Origin: Schaalia odontolytica
GTDB taxonomy: Bacteria > Actinomycetota > Actinomycetes > Actinomycetales > Actinomycetaceae
Direction: 5' to 3'
Length of the DNA stretch: 64,000 nucleotides
Assembly: GCF_002847525.1 (NCBI RefSeq)
Contig: NZ_PKKM01000004.1
Location: 62,001 to 126,000, forward strand
In this document: positions 44,659-53,268 of the stretch, one piece after another
How the letters are laid out: every line of letters begins with the position of its first letter
How positions within the stretch are numbered: the stretch's first letter is position 1
The notes under the pieces: model-generated
What the model saw: the letters and a program-made list of their open reading frames with translations, nothing else
What the model was told of the DNA's origin: nothing
The model's database searches: none
Position numbers and translations under genes: made by a program

Positions 44659-45789
44659 ATGCCAGTCACGCTTGATTCCGTCATGGAGGCTCTCGGCCAG
44701 GTCATCGACCCCGAGATCCGCCGCCCCATTACCGACCTCAACATGGTGACCCCCGACCTGGTCACGATCGACGGTTCCTCCGTCGCCGTCAAGGTCCTGC
44801 TCACCACCGCCGGATGCCCCCTGCGCACCCAGATCACCAAGGACGTCACCGAGCGCGTGGGCGCCGTCGAGGGCGTCGAGAACGTCTCAGTCGAGATGGG
44901 CGTCATGGACGAGGCCCAGAAGAAGGCGCTGCGCGAAAAGCTCAACGGCGGTCGTCCCGAGCGCGAGATTCCCTTCTCCCGCCCCGATTCCCTCACGCGC
45001 GTCATCGCCGTCACCTCCGGTAAGGGCGGCGTCGGCAAGTCCTCCATGACCGCGAACCTGGCCGCCGCGCTCGCCGCGCAGGGCCTCAAGGTCGGCGTCA
45101 TGGACGCGGACATCTACGGCTTCTCCATCCCGCGCATGCTCGGCGTGGACCACGACCCGCAGGTCATCGACGGCATGATGATCCCGCCCGTGGGCGCCGG
45201 CGGCGTCAAGGTCATCTCGATCGGCATGTTCGTGCCCGACGGCCAGGCCGTCATCTGGCGCGGCCCCATGCTCCACCGCGCCCTCCAGCAGTTCCTCGCG
45301 GACGTGTTCTGGGGCGACCTGGACGTCCTGCTCATCGACATGCCTCCGGGCACGGGCGACGTCGCGATCTCGATCGCGCAGCTGCTGCCCAACTCGGAGA
45401 TCCTCGTCGTGACGACCCCGCAGGTCGCAGCTGCCGAGGTCGCCGAGCGCGCCGGTTCCATCGCGTCGCAGACGAATCAGAAGGTCATCGGCGTCGTCGA
45501 AAACATGTCCTTCCTGCCTCAGCCCGACGGCTCGCGCCTGGAGATCTTCGGCGCGGGCGGCGGCGAGTCCGTCTCGCAGCGCCTCACCGCGCAGCTGGGA
45601 TACTCGGTGCCGCTGCTGGCCCAGGTGCCCCTCGACATCGCGCTGCGTGAGGGCGGCGACCGCGGCGAGCCCGTCGCCGTCGCCTCGGGTCCGGCCGCCG
45701 AGGAGCTCACGGCCCTCGCCAAGCAGCTCTCTTCCACGAACCGCGGCCTGGCGGGCCGCCCGCTCGGGGTCTCCCCCATCCAGCACTGA
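44659..45789 (+). CDS. mrp: Mrp/NBP35 family Fe-S cluster carrier ATPase
   Basis: A 376-aa protein that binds and transfers Fe-S clusters to apoproteins. Residues 1-95 form a DUF59/MIP18 domain with TTAGCPLR; about 115-365 form a ParA-like ATPase with GKGGVGKSS, MDADIYGFSIPRML, and DMPPGTGDVAISIAQL. The CxxC pair seen late in E. coli Mrp is absent (the segment reads NMSFLPQPDG), as in other actinobacterial members. The start at 44659 fits the leaderless promoter. Confidence 0.92.
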   Translation: MPVTLDSVMEALGQVIDPEIRRPITDLNMVTPDLVTIDGSSVAVKVLLTTAGCPLRTQITKDVTERVGAVEGVENVSVEMGVMDEAQKKALREKLNGGRPEREIPFSRPDSLTRVIAVTSGKGGVGKSSMTANLAAALAAQGLKVGVMDADIYGFSIPRMLGVDHDPQVIDGMMIPPVGAGGVKVISIGMFVPDGQAVIWRGPMLHRALQQFLADVFWGDLDVLLIDMPPGTGDVAISIAQLLPNSEILVVTTPQVAAAEVAERAGSIASQTNQKVIGVVENMSFLPQPDGSRLEIFGAGGGESVSQRLTAQLGYSVPLLAQVPLDIALREGGDRGEPVAVASGPAAEELTALAKQLSSTNRGLAGRPLGVSPIQH

Positions 45790-45803
45790 GTCAACGCGAC
45801 TAT

Positions 45804-45838
45804 CCCCGGTCTCGTCACCATCGACGAGGCCGGGGTTT
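45804..45838 (+). terminator. Terminator after mrp
   Basis: CCCCGGTCTCGTC (45804-45816) pairs with GACGAGGCCGGGG (45823-45835) with one wobble, followed by TTTCG. It uses the recurring stem family. Confidence 0.85.
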
Positions 45839-45983
45839 CGTCTCCTTGCCAGGTGAGGTTTTCACGTATTTTCGGAGCGCCAGCGCGCCCTTGCGCATCC
45901 TCGCCTGTACCCTGATGCCTGGGGAGGGCGTGGCGCGTGCGCGCACCTTACCCCGGCGATCAAACACGAGTGAGGATACGGCG

Positions 45984-46613
45984 ATGGCGGACAAGGCCCA
46001 GACGTGGGTGTACACCGAGGATTACGTGGCGGAAAGCGACGCGCTGACTGCCGCGCGCGCTGTTGCTACCGAAATGGGTGCCACTCCTGTCTCTCCCGGA
46101 ACGGGAGCGGCCCTGCGTATGCTCGCCGCTGTGTCCGGCGCTCGTGCCGTCCTTGAGATCGGTACCGGTGCGGGTGTGTCTGGCCTGTGGATTCTTGACG
46201 GCATGGCCTCCGATGGTGTCCTGACGACGATTGACTCCGAGTCCGAACTCCTGGGACACGCGCGCCGAAACTTCGCCGCCGCCGGCCTGTCCTCTCACCG
46301 CACGCGCCTCATCGCCGGGCGCGCCCTCGATGTTCTGCCACGCATGGCTGCCCGCGGTTACGACATGGTTGTCCTGGATGGCGACCTGGAAGAGACCCCG
46401 CAGTACCTCGATCACGCCGTGCGGATCCTGCGCCCCGGCGGCACGATCGCTTTTGTGCACGCCCTGTGGCGCGATCAGGTCGCCGACCCCGCGCGTCGCG
46501 ACGCTCACACCGTGGTCGCCCGCGAGGTGGTCAACTACCTGCGCGACTCCGATGAGTTCGTGCCTGCGCTGCTGCCCGTCGGCGACGGCCTGGCGGTCGC
46601 CGTCAAGCGCTGA
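45984..46613 (+). CDS. Family 3-type O-methyltransferase (SAM-dependent)
   Basis: A 209-aa Rossmann methyltransferase with motif I VLEIGTGAGVSGLW (about residues 53-66), the acidic loop TTIDSE, and MVVLDGD, as in CCoAMT-like and COMT-like O-methyltransferases. Close actinobacterial relatives often sit beside an extracytoplasmic sigma factor gene, which is not seen here. GAGGA precedes the ATG; the frame also runs upstream without likeness. Confidence 0.85.
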   Translation: MADKAQTWVYTEDYVAESDALTAARAVATEMGATPVSPGTGAALRMLAAVSGARAVLEIGTGAGVSGLWILDGMASDGVLTTIDSESELLGHARRNFAAAGLSSHRTRLIAGRALDVLPRMAARGYDMVVLDGDLEETPQYLDHAVRILRPGGTIAFVHALWRDQVADPARRDAHTVVAREVVNYLRDSDEFVPALLPVGDGLAVAVKR

Positions 46614-46630
46614 GCGCCCCCATTCACGTA

Positions 46631-46666
46631 GAAGCGGCGGAACAGGAAATCCTGTTCCGCCGCTTC
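46631..46666. terminator. Bidirectional terminator, O-methyltransferase / DUF3117
   Basis: GAAGCGGCGGAACAGGA and TCCTGTTCCGCCGCTTC form a perfect 17-bp stem with a 2-base gap, between convergent stops. Confidence 0.85.
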
Positions 46667-46677
46667 GTCTCTATCTG

Positions 46678-46842
46678 TCAGATGGCCGCTCCGAGAGCTT
46701 CGGCGAGTTCCGCCGCCTCCTGCGCGTTCAGCTCAATGACGAGCCGCCCGCCCCCTTCGGTGGGAATTCGCATGACGATACTGCGCCCTTCGGCGCTGAC
46801 TTCGAGGGGTCCGTCCCCCGTGCGAGGCTTCATTGCTGCCAT
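46678..46842 (-). CDS. DUF3117 family small protein
   Basis: A 54-aa protein beginning MAAMKPRTGDGPLEV and ending AELAEALGAAI. It matches the very short, highly conserved actinobacterial DUF3117 family. AGGAG precedes the ATG at 46842. The function is unknown. It is near an O-methyltransferase gene in other actinobacteria, as here. Confidence 0.88.
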   Translation of the reverse strand: MAAMKPRTGDGPLEVSAEGRSIVMRIPTEGGGRLVIELNAQEAAELAEALGAAI

Positions 46843-46955
46843 GAGAGTACTCCTTCTCAGAGTTATGCCCGCGCCTCCTCAGGCGGGGTAACGGACCCAT
46901 TTTACCGGATAAGCGCCATTTTTCCTTAACAGTTCACAAAGAGAAATCAAAAGAA

Positions 46956-46985
46956 AATAGGCCATCCGATTAATTAGGCCTTATT
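46956..46985 (-). terminator. Terminator of the dapE-LOG operon
   Basis: On the minus strand TAAGGCC-N13-GGCCTA is followed by TTTTCTTTTGATTTC, a U-rich tail, about 50 bp past the LOG-family stop. The stem is short but the tail is strong. Confidence 0.6.
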
Positions 46986-47034
46986 TCGCAGCATTTTCAG
47001 CAATAAAGACACCCACAGAAAGAAGAACTAACCA

Positions 47035-47766
47035 CTAGGCACCCGTCGCGAGACGAACCGCTTCCTCCGGATCGTCAACGACGTGGAGCAGGTCCACGTC
47101 ACCGGGAGAGATCATCCCGGCCTCGACCATCGAGGAGCGAATCCAGTCGACCAGACCCGACCAGTAGTCCGTGCCCACGAGGACCAACGGGAACGAACGA
47201 ATCTTACCCGTTTGCACGAGCGTCGCGGACTCGAAGAGCTCATCCATGGTCCCAAAACCGCCGGGCATCACGATGAAGCCCTGGGAGTATTTGACGAACA
47301 TCGTCTTGCGGGCGAAGAAGTACCGGAAGTTCACGCCAAGGTTCACCCACTGGTTCATGCCCTGTTCGTGGGGAAGCTCGATACCCAGGCCCACGGACGT
47401 ACCCCCTGCCTCCCAGGCACCCCGGTTCGCGGCCTCCATCATGCCCGGACCACCACCCGTGACGACGGCGTAGCCGCGCTGCACGAGAAGCTCACCGATG
47501 CGCTGCGCACACGCGTAGAGGGGATCGTCGGGGCGGGTGCGGGCGGACCCGAAGACCGAGATCGCGGGACCGATCTCCGAGAGAGCCTCGAACCCTTCGA
47601 CGAACTCGGACTGGATGCGCAGGACGCGCCACGGGTCCTCATGCTTCCAGTCGGCACTCTGGTCCGACTGCAGCAGGGATGCGTCAGCCGTCAGGCGCGG
47701 GATCTGGTCCCCGCGCAGGACGACGGATCCACGGCGGTAGGTGTTCATCGGCTTGGTCATGGTCAT
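47035..47766 (-). CDS. TIGR00730/LOG family Rossmann-fold protein
   Basis: A 243-aa protein of the lysine-decarboxylase-like (LOG) family, many of which are cytokinin riboside 5'-monophosphate phosphoribohydrolases or related nucleotide N-glycosidases. The active-site motif PGGFGTMDE (about residue 165) and the substrate motif GGGPGMMEAANRGA (about 105) are intact. Start ATG overlaps the dapE stop (ATGA). The physiological substrate is uncertain. Confidence 0.87.
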   Translation of the reverse strand: MTMTKPMNTYRRGSVVLRGDQIPRLTADASLLQSDQSADWKHEDPWRVLRIQSEFVEGFEALSEIGPAISVFGSARTRPDDPLYACAQRIGELLVQRGYAVVTGGGPGMMEAANRGAWEAGGTSVGLGIELPHEQGMNQWVNLGVNFRYFFARKTMFVKYSQGFIVMPGGFGTMDELFESATLVQTGKIRSFPLVLVGTDYWSGLVDWIRSSMVEAGMISPGDVDLLHVVDDPEEAVRLATGA

Positions 47767-48944
47767 GCCTCCTCGTGGCTGTCGGCTGCGGTGCCGACCG
47801 ATGCGAGCACGAACGCACGCAGCGTATCGTGCACTCTGACAATATCCGATACCGGCGTGTGCTCGTCGCGTGTGTGTGCCAGCAGCGGGTCGCCGGGTCC
47901 GAAGTTCATTGCGGGCACGCCGACCTCGCTGAAGCGCGCAACGTCGGTCCAGCCGACCTTTGCGCTCAGCTGCAGCTCGCTCCCCTGCGCCGAGGCCACG
48001 GAGCGCGCGACGGACAGGAAACGCTCAGCGAGGGGCGAGTCGGCGCCGGGGCGCGCACCCTCGCACAGGTCATCGACCTCGATCGTGGCACCCGTCCCCT
48101 CGAATAGCTGGCGCACCTTCTCCAAGGCATCGTCGGCGCGCTTCGAGGGGGCAAAGCGGTAGTTGACGGTCATCGAGGCGGCCTCGGGGATCACGTTGTT
48201 GGCGATGCCGCCTTCGACCCGCACAACCGACAGGGATTCGCGGAATTCGAGGCCATCAACCGTGACGACAGGGTTGCCGTAGGCGGCGATGCGTTCGATG
48301 ACGGGAGCCATCGCGTGGATCGCATTCACACCCATCCACGCGCGCGCCGAGTGGGCGGCGCGTCCCAGGAAGCGCGCGATGACGCGCAGGGTTCCATTGC
48401 AGCCGCCTTCCACGTGGGCGGCGGTCGGCTCCCCCAGCAGCGCGAGGTCCCCCGCCAACCACTCGGGGTGATTGCACTGCACGCGTCCCAGTCCGTTGAG
48501 GTGGGAGGCGACCTCCTCGTGATCGTAGAAGATCCAGGTGACGTCCACGCTCAGCGCGGTCTCATCGCCGCCACGGATGGCATCCCCGGTCTCGCAGGCG
48601 AGCGCGAGGGCCGCAGCGCAGCCACCAAGCATGTCGACCGACCCACGACCCCACAGGACCGTGGCCCCGTCGCGCTCCTCGAAGCGACCGGGAACATTGT
48701 CTGCGATGGGCACGGTATCAAGGTGCCCGGCGAGGACCACGCGCTGGTCGAGACCGAGCCGGGTCCGCGCGCACACGGCGTCCCCATCGCGCAGGATCTC
48801 CAGGGACGGAACCGATCCGAATCCGGCGCCGCGCAGGGCCGCCTCGACGGCGTCAGCCAGAGGCCCTTCGTCTCCCGACACCGAGGGAATGTCGATCATC
48901 TGGCGCGTGAGCTCGACCGGGTCCGTCAGGTTCGTCAGCTGCAT
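47763..48944 (-). CDS. dapE: Succinyl-diaminopimelate desuccinylase
   Basis: A 393-aa M20 metallohydrolase of the lysine/meso-diaminopimelate pathway. Metal ligands and catalytic Asp are in LAGHLDTVP (about residue 74), VDMLGG (about 107) and DHEEV (about 136); a dimerisation domain lies about 185-300. ATG 48944 follows GAAGGAGG. The actinobacterial version of DapE is usually found beside a LOG-family gene, as here. Confidence 0.88.
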   Translation of the reverse strand: MQLTNLTDPVELTRQMIDIPSVSGDEGPLADAVEAALRGAGFGSVPSLEILRDGDAVCARTRLGLDQRVVLAGHLDTVPIADNVPGRFEERDGATVLWGRGSVDMLGGCAAALALACETGDAIRGGDETALSVDVTWIFYDHEEVASHLNGLGRVQCNHPEWLAGDLALLGEPTAAHVEGGCNGTLRVIARFLGRAAHSARAWMGVNAIHAMAPVIERIAAYGNPVVTVDGLEFRESLSVVRVEGGIANNVIPEAASMTVNYRFAPSKRADDALEKVRQLFEGTGATIEVDDLCEGARPGADSPLAERFLSVARSVASAQGSELQLSAKVGWTDVARFSEVGVPAMNFGPGDPLLAHTRDEHTPVSDIVRVHDTLRAFVLASVGTAADSHEEA

Positions 48945-49083
48945 GGTTCCTCCTTCGTGGATGCCTCCAGGATAGCGGTGGGCTCCCCCACCTGCGTCCC
49001 TCCGCCGTTTCCCGGGAGCGAGCCCCGGCCTCGTTCCTGATACCGGTTTTTGCACGAGACACCCGAGGTGTTACCCTCAGCAC

Positions 49084-49860
49084 ATGACACGCTGTGCTAG
49101 CCCGTTGCTGTTTGCGGGTATCGCTTCTTTCCTGTCCGCGCGTACCGGTGGGCGTTTCCGCCTGATTATCGGCTATGAGACCCCTGAGAACCATGACCTG
49201 GCACGCGACGGCGCTGCGATCATTGAGGCCAGCGGAGGTCATGCCCTCCTCATGCCGCGTGCGCTCCCCGCTCCCCTGACAGCGTTTTCGGTGCGCATGG
49301 TCATGGCGGACGGCGCCGTGTACGTGAGCGCGTCGGGCGAGGCACTCGTCTACCTGGGCGGGCGCGCGGTTGATCGCTCGCGCGAGGGGGCGCTGGCTCC
49401 CGAGGCTGAGCTGGCCCTCATCGACGAGGCCGTGGCCGCGTACGGCAACGAGGCGTCCCTCCCCCGTTCGCAGGGAGGCTGGGAGTCCGTGGGCGACGGA
49501 ATGATCGGCGCGTACGTAGATCGCTGTGCCTCGCGCATCGCATCTCTGGAGACTTCTGGCGCACGCGTGGCCTCAGTGTCGGTCGACGAGGCCTCGGGCC
49601 TGCTGGCGACGCTTCTGGAACGCCTGAGCGTACCGGTCGTCGAGGAGGGCGCCGCTCTCTCGCTGAGCATATCCACGGATGGACGTACCCTCACCACCTC
49701 TCTACCCGATGAGCGGGTCCGCGCCGCACTGGCCGACGCACTCACGACCTCCCCGGCCGTCCCCACGGGCACCGGCCTGTACTGCGTAGACACAGCCTTC
49801 GTACTCGACGCGGATGCCCTGTGCGCAGGCACGGCGCTGGCTGTGCTGGGAGAAAGCTAG
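49084..49860 (+). CDS. Truncated, degenerate phosphomannomutase-like protein
   Basis: A 258-aa protein. Residues about 25-95 recall domain I of phosphomannomutase/phosphoglucomutase: RLIIGYETPENHDLARD, then LPAPLTAFSVR and ASGEALVYLGGRAVD where an active enzyme has TASHNPPxxNGYKVYLGG. The catalytic phosphoserine motif is thus broken and the whole is less than half the usual 540-560 aa. A TDGRTL string near residue 200 may be a relic of the Mg-binding DxDxDR loop. The frame is intact, so it could be an expressed non-catalytic protein. Confidence 0.55.
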   Translation: MTRCASPLLFAGIASFLSARTGGRFRLIIGYETPENHDLARDGAAIIEASGGHALLMPRALPAPLTAFSVRMVMADGAVYVSASGEALVYLGGRAVDRSREGALAPEAELALIDEAVAAYGNEASLPRSQGGWESVGDGMIGAYVDRCASRIASLETSGARVASVSVDEASGLLATLLERLSVPVVEEGAALSLSISTDGRTLTTSLPDERVRAALADALTTSPAVPTGTGLYCVDTAFVLDADALCAGTALAVLGES

Positions 49861-50027
49861 TTTCATTCACACTGCTACCGCGAGACGCAGATGAGCATGG
49901 CTGATCGTAGCCTGCTCGTATGAGTGAGAACACCCTTGCGACCGAGAAGGTTCGGCGCTTCAACCTGCTCCCTGCATCTGCCATTCCCCTACAATCATCC
50001 GGTAGACACAGTGGCGGAAGGTGGAAC

Positions 50028-50996
50028 ATGGCTCTGACATCGATCGAGATCTGTGCCGGTGCTGGTGGTCAGGCCCTCGGCCTCGAACAGGCAGGGTTCG
50101 ATCACCTTGCAGTCGTTGAAATCGATCATCACGCCTGTAATACCCTTCGTGAAAACCGCCCCAACTGGAATGTCATCGAGGGGGATGTCGTTCCATGGAT
50201 TAAGGAACACGCGCACGAATACCGGGGCGTCGATCTGGTCGCAGGGGGTGTTCCATGTCCGCCCTTCTCGTACGCCGGAAAGCAACTCGGCGCTGACGAT
50301 GAACGTGATCTGTTCCCCGCGATGATTGAGCTCGTCCGTGTCGTTCGTCCGCGTGCCATCATGATTGAGAATGTTCGCGGGCTTCTCGACCCCAAGTTCC
50401 AGGAATATCGCAGCGGCGTTGAGGAGCACTTGGCGGAGATCGGCTACTCCCTTCAGTGGAAACTCCTCCAGGCATCAGATTTTGGTGTCCCGCAGCTTCG
50501 TCCGCGTGTCATTGCTGTTGGTTTCCGTGATGACATTGCAGTTCCTTTTGCATATCCCGCACCACGACAGCAACCTGCTCCAACGGTGGGAGAGACATTG
50601 GTCGATCTTATGGCTGAACGCGGGTGGAAGGGCGCACAGGCCTGGGCTGCTCAAGCGAACCGCATTGCACCAACGCTCGTTGGCGGTTCCAAGAAGCATG
50701 GAGGCCCAGATTTAGGGCCAACCCGCGCTCGCCGTGCATGGGCTGAACTTGGTGTCAATGGATCGACCATCGCACCAGAGGCTCCCGACCCTGACTTTTC
50801 GGATGATCCTCGTCTGACTGTTCGCATGGCCGCTCGTATCCAGGGTTTTCCGGACGACTGGGCAATTACCGGAGCGAAGACACACGCCTATCGTCAGGTT
50901 GGAAATGCTTTTCCCCCACCAGTTGCGCGCGCTGTTGGCCTGCAGATTGCGTCGGTCTTGACTGCCGCAGACAAGAGAAGTGAGGCAGTCGCATGA
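50028..50996 (+). CDS. DNA (cytosine-5) methyltransferase of a type II R-M system
   Basis: A 322-aa C5-methyltransferase. Motif I is EICAGAGGQALGLE (residues 6-19), motif IV the catalytic GGVPCPPFSYAG (Cys near 77), motif VI IENVRG, and motif X YRQVGNAFPPPVARAVG. It should protect host sites from the partner enzyme encoded next (4-bp ATGA overlap). GGAAGGTGG precedes the ATG; the frame upstream is open but unlike the family. GC content is lower than in neighbouring genes. Confidence 0.92.
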   Translation: MALTSIEICAGAGGQALGLEQAGFDHLAVVEIDHHACNTLRENRPNWNVIEGDVVPWIKEHAHEYRGVDLVAGGVPCPPFSYAGKQLGADDERDLFPAMIELVRVVRPRAIMIENVRGLLDPKFQEYRSGVEEHLAEIGYSLQWKLLQASDFGVPQLRPRVIAVGFRDDIAVPFAYPAPRQQPAPTVGETLVDLMAERGWKGAQAWAAQANRIAPTLVGGSKKHGGPDLGPTRARRAWAELGVNGSTIAPEAPDPDFSDDPRLTVRMAARIQGFPDDWAITGAKTHAYRQVGNAFPPPVARAVGLQIASVLTAADKRSEAVA

Positions 50997-51853
50997 GTCT
51001 GAATCTCTCTCGCGCACGGACGTTGTTCCACCGCGATCTCATCGGTTCAAAAACGTTGTCCGTAGACTCAGCAGGTATCGCAAGCAACGCTGACAAGTCG
51101 CAAAAGCTGTCATGTGAACTTGCTCTGGGCATCGCGCGCGCATTAGGCACGCCTCAAGGGGGCGAGAAACTCAACGGGCAGAGTTCCGGACAGAACTTCG
51201 AGGAGGCCGTGAGTGCTTTCCTCAGTGAGACGTTCCCTGCACTCTCCGCGCTACGTCCTGGTCGCTGGAACGTTATAAACGTTGGCAGCTCACGCAGGGG
51301 GCATTCTCTCTCCCAGTACGAGCCTTATCGTCATCTTGACGAATTGGCTGCTGCCATTATCGAGACACCGGCTCTTGCCGCGATCCTCGGCAATTCCTAC
51401 GATATTTCTCCAGATGTTCTCGTCGTGCGCCAGCCGATTGGTCAGCAAGAGCTGAATGATTCTGGAATCGTCGTTGACGGGGTTGCCTCATATTCTCCAC
51501 TGCTAGCTCACAATCAGTCTTCAGCGATCATTCATGCCGTCGTTTCATGCAAGTGGACGCTCCGATCAGACAGAGCGCAGAACGCACGTTCAGAAGCTCT
51601 GAATCTGATCAGAAACAGGAAGGGCCGCACGCCGCATATCGTGGTTGTTACCGGTGAACCGACACCATCGAGACTCTCTTCACTCGCGCTAGGAACCGGC
51701 GACATCGACACTGTCTATCACTTCGCTCTTCCTGAACTCATCGCAGCAACCCAGGTATCAGGAAACGAGGAAGCGATCAAGACTCTCGACACACTCGTTA
51801 CCGGTCAACGGCTACGCGACATCGCGGATCTCCCACTCGACCTGGCCATCTAG
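50993..51853 (+). CDS. Type II restriction endonuclease, NgoMIV family (expected GCCGGC)
   Basis: A 286-aa protein, the length of NgoMIV. Residues expected for the NgoMIV active site fall at near-identical positions: Glu70, Asp141 (SPDVLVV), Ser185-Cys186-Lys187 (VVSCKW) and Glu201. NgoMIV cuts G/CCGGC as a tetramer. Coupled to the C5-methyltransferase by a 4-bp overlap. Low GC and neutral codon use suggest acquisition by transfer. The target site is inferred from the family. Confidence 0.85.
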   Translation: MSLNLSRARTLFHRDLIGSKTLSVDSAGIASNADKSQKLSCELALGIARALGTPQGGEKLNGQSSGQNFEEAVSAFLSETFPALSALRPGRWNVINVGSSRRGHSLSQYEPYRHLDELAAAIIETPALAAILGNSYDISPDVLVVRQPIGQQELNDSGIVVDGVASYSPLLAHNQSSAIIHAVVSCKWTLRSDRAQNARSEALNLIRNRKGRTPHIVVVTGEPTPSRLSSLALGTGDIDTVYHFALPELIAATQVSGNEEAIKTLDTLVTGQRLRDIADLPLDLAI

Positions 51854-51877
51854 GCCTTATCTCGCGGGTGTATAAGT

Positions 51878-51907
51878 TGTGCCCCGGGGACACATCCCCG
51901 GGGCACA
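51878..51907. terminator. Bidirectional terminator, R-M genes / BMP lipoprotein
   Basis: TGTGCCCCGGGGA and TCCCCGGGGCACA form a perfect 13-bp stem with a CACA loop between convergent genes. Confidence 0.85.
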
Positions 51908-51925
51908 GTCGTCTGCGCAGTCAGC

Positions 51926-53107
51926 TCACACGTCGAAAGGCGTGGAGATGACCATGCCGCCCGTCTCGATCTGGCCGGCCATGTCGGACAGGCCCAGCTT
52001 CAGGTCGGAGGAGAGCATCGGCGTGTAGGCGCCGAATCCGGTGAGGATCACGCCGCCCGAGGCCAGGGACACCGGCACGACGGAGGCCTTCTCACCCGCG
52101 TTCGCCTGGGCGATGAGGGTATCCATCGCAGCCTTGTAGTCGACGACGATGCCGGTCAGCACGGGAGCGCCGATGGCGGAGCGGACCTCGTCTGAGATCT
52201 GGATGTAGCTGAACGCATCCGCGAAGGACTGGGTGTCCACCTGCTGCGACACCGCCGCGCCAGACTGGCCGGACATCGGGACGCTGTCCGCGGACTGCGC
52301 CTCGTCGCGGGTCAGACCCTTCAGGTCGGCCTTCGTCAGACCCGACCACACGAGGCGCACGGTCGGGTTGGCGGCCTCGGTGACGGCACGCGCGGCGCCC
52401 TCGTTGGCCTCACCGGCGAAGGGGGCGATGATGTCAGCGCCCTGAGAGATCGCATCGGCGGTCGCCGTGCGGACCTCGTCGGCGCTGCCCGCGTACGTGC
52501 CGTCGCTCGTCACGGGGTTCCAGCCGAGCACGCTGATCGACGTGCCGTTGGCCAGGTTGTAGGCATCCACGCCCTGGGAGAACGCGGACATCTGCGAGTT
52601 GGTGACGTTCTCGGCCGCCCCGCCGACGACGGCGAGCGTGCCCGTGGTCGTCATGCCCGCGGAGGCGTAGCCGGCCAGGTAGGCGGCCTGCGAGGCGTCC
52701 ACGTCGACGACCGAGCCGTTCTTCAGGGAGGTCGCGGCGCCCTTGCTATCCACGAAAGAGGCGCCTACGAGGGCGAAGCGCACCTTCGAGTTGTGACGTG
52801 CAGCTTCGGAAACCGAGGCGGCCATGGTTGAGTCCGTGCCCACGATGAGCGTGCAGCCGGAGGTCACGAGCGAGGCCGGGGCCTCCTGCCCGCTGGCCGC
52901 CTCGAAGGCGACCGATGCGTCGTTTGCCGCACCCGCGAGAGCAACTGCGACAGGATCCGTGGCGGCGTCGCCATGGGCTCCGGAGATAGCGGCGCACACC
53001 TTCGCGGAGGCTGCGGGGGTGGCGGCGGGCGTGGTCGAGCAAGCTCCAAGGGCCAAGGAGGCCGCGGTCGCAGTGGTTGCGAGGGCGGCGATGGTCCGCT
53101 TGTTCAC
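51926..53107 (-). CDS. BMP-family substrate-binding lipoprotein
   Basis: A 393-aa lipoprotein. From the GTG at 53107 it has a short signal peptide with the lipobox LALGAC, Cys around residue 23, then a periplasmic-binding-protein-like fold (VGASFVDSKG, DASQAAYLAGY, ADIIAPFAGEANEGA) of the BMP/PnrA type that binds nucleosides in other bacteria. No transporter genes are adjacent. A second start (ATG 53143) is possible, but GAAAGG precedes the GTG. Confidence 0.8.
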   Translation of the reverse strand: MNKRTIAALATTATAASLALGACSTTPAATPAASAKVCAAISGAHGDAATDPVAVALAGAANDASVAFEAASGQEAPASLVTSGCTLIVGTDSTMAASVSEAARHNSKVRFALVGASFVDSKGAATSLKNGSVVDVDASQAAYLAGYASAGMTTTGTLAVVGGAAENVTNSQMSAFSQGVDAYNLANGTSISVLGWNPVTSDGTYAGSADEVRTATADAISQGADIIAPFAGEANEGAARAVTEAANPTVRLVWSGLTKADLKGLTRDEAQSADSVPMSGQSGAAVSQQVDTQSFADAFSYIQISDEVRSAIGAPVLTGIVVDYKAAMDTLIAQANAGEKASVVPVSLASGGVILTGFGAYTPMLSSDLKLGLSDMAGQIETGGMVISTPFDV

Positions 53108-53268
53108 GTGTGATGCCTTTCGTCGGGGCTTCTTGCTGCCCATCACGCTACCAGCCTCACGCCTGTAGGCGGCGGGCGAGGCGGCGCACCTCACCCACAA
53201 GCGAACAGGGCTTGGCAAGGCCGAGGCCCCCACCTGGGAGGTACTTCAAAGCGCTCGGTGGCGGCACG

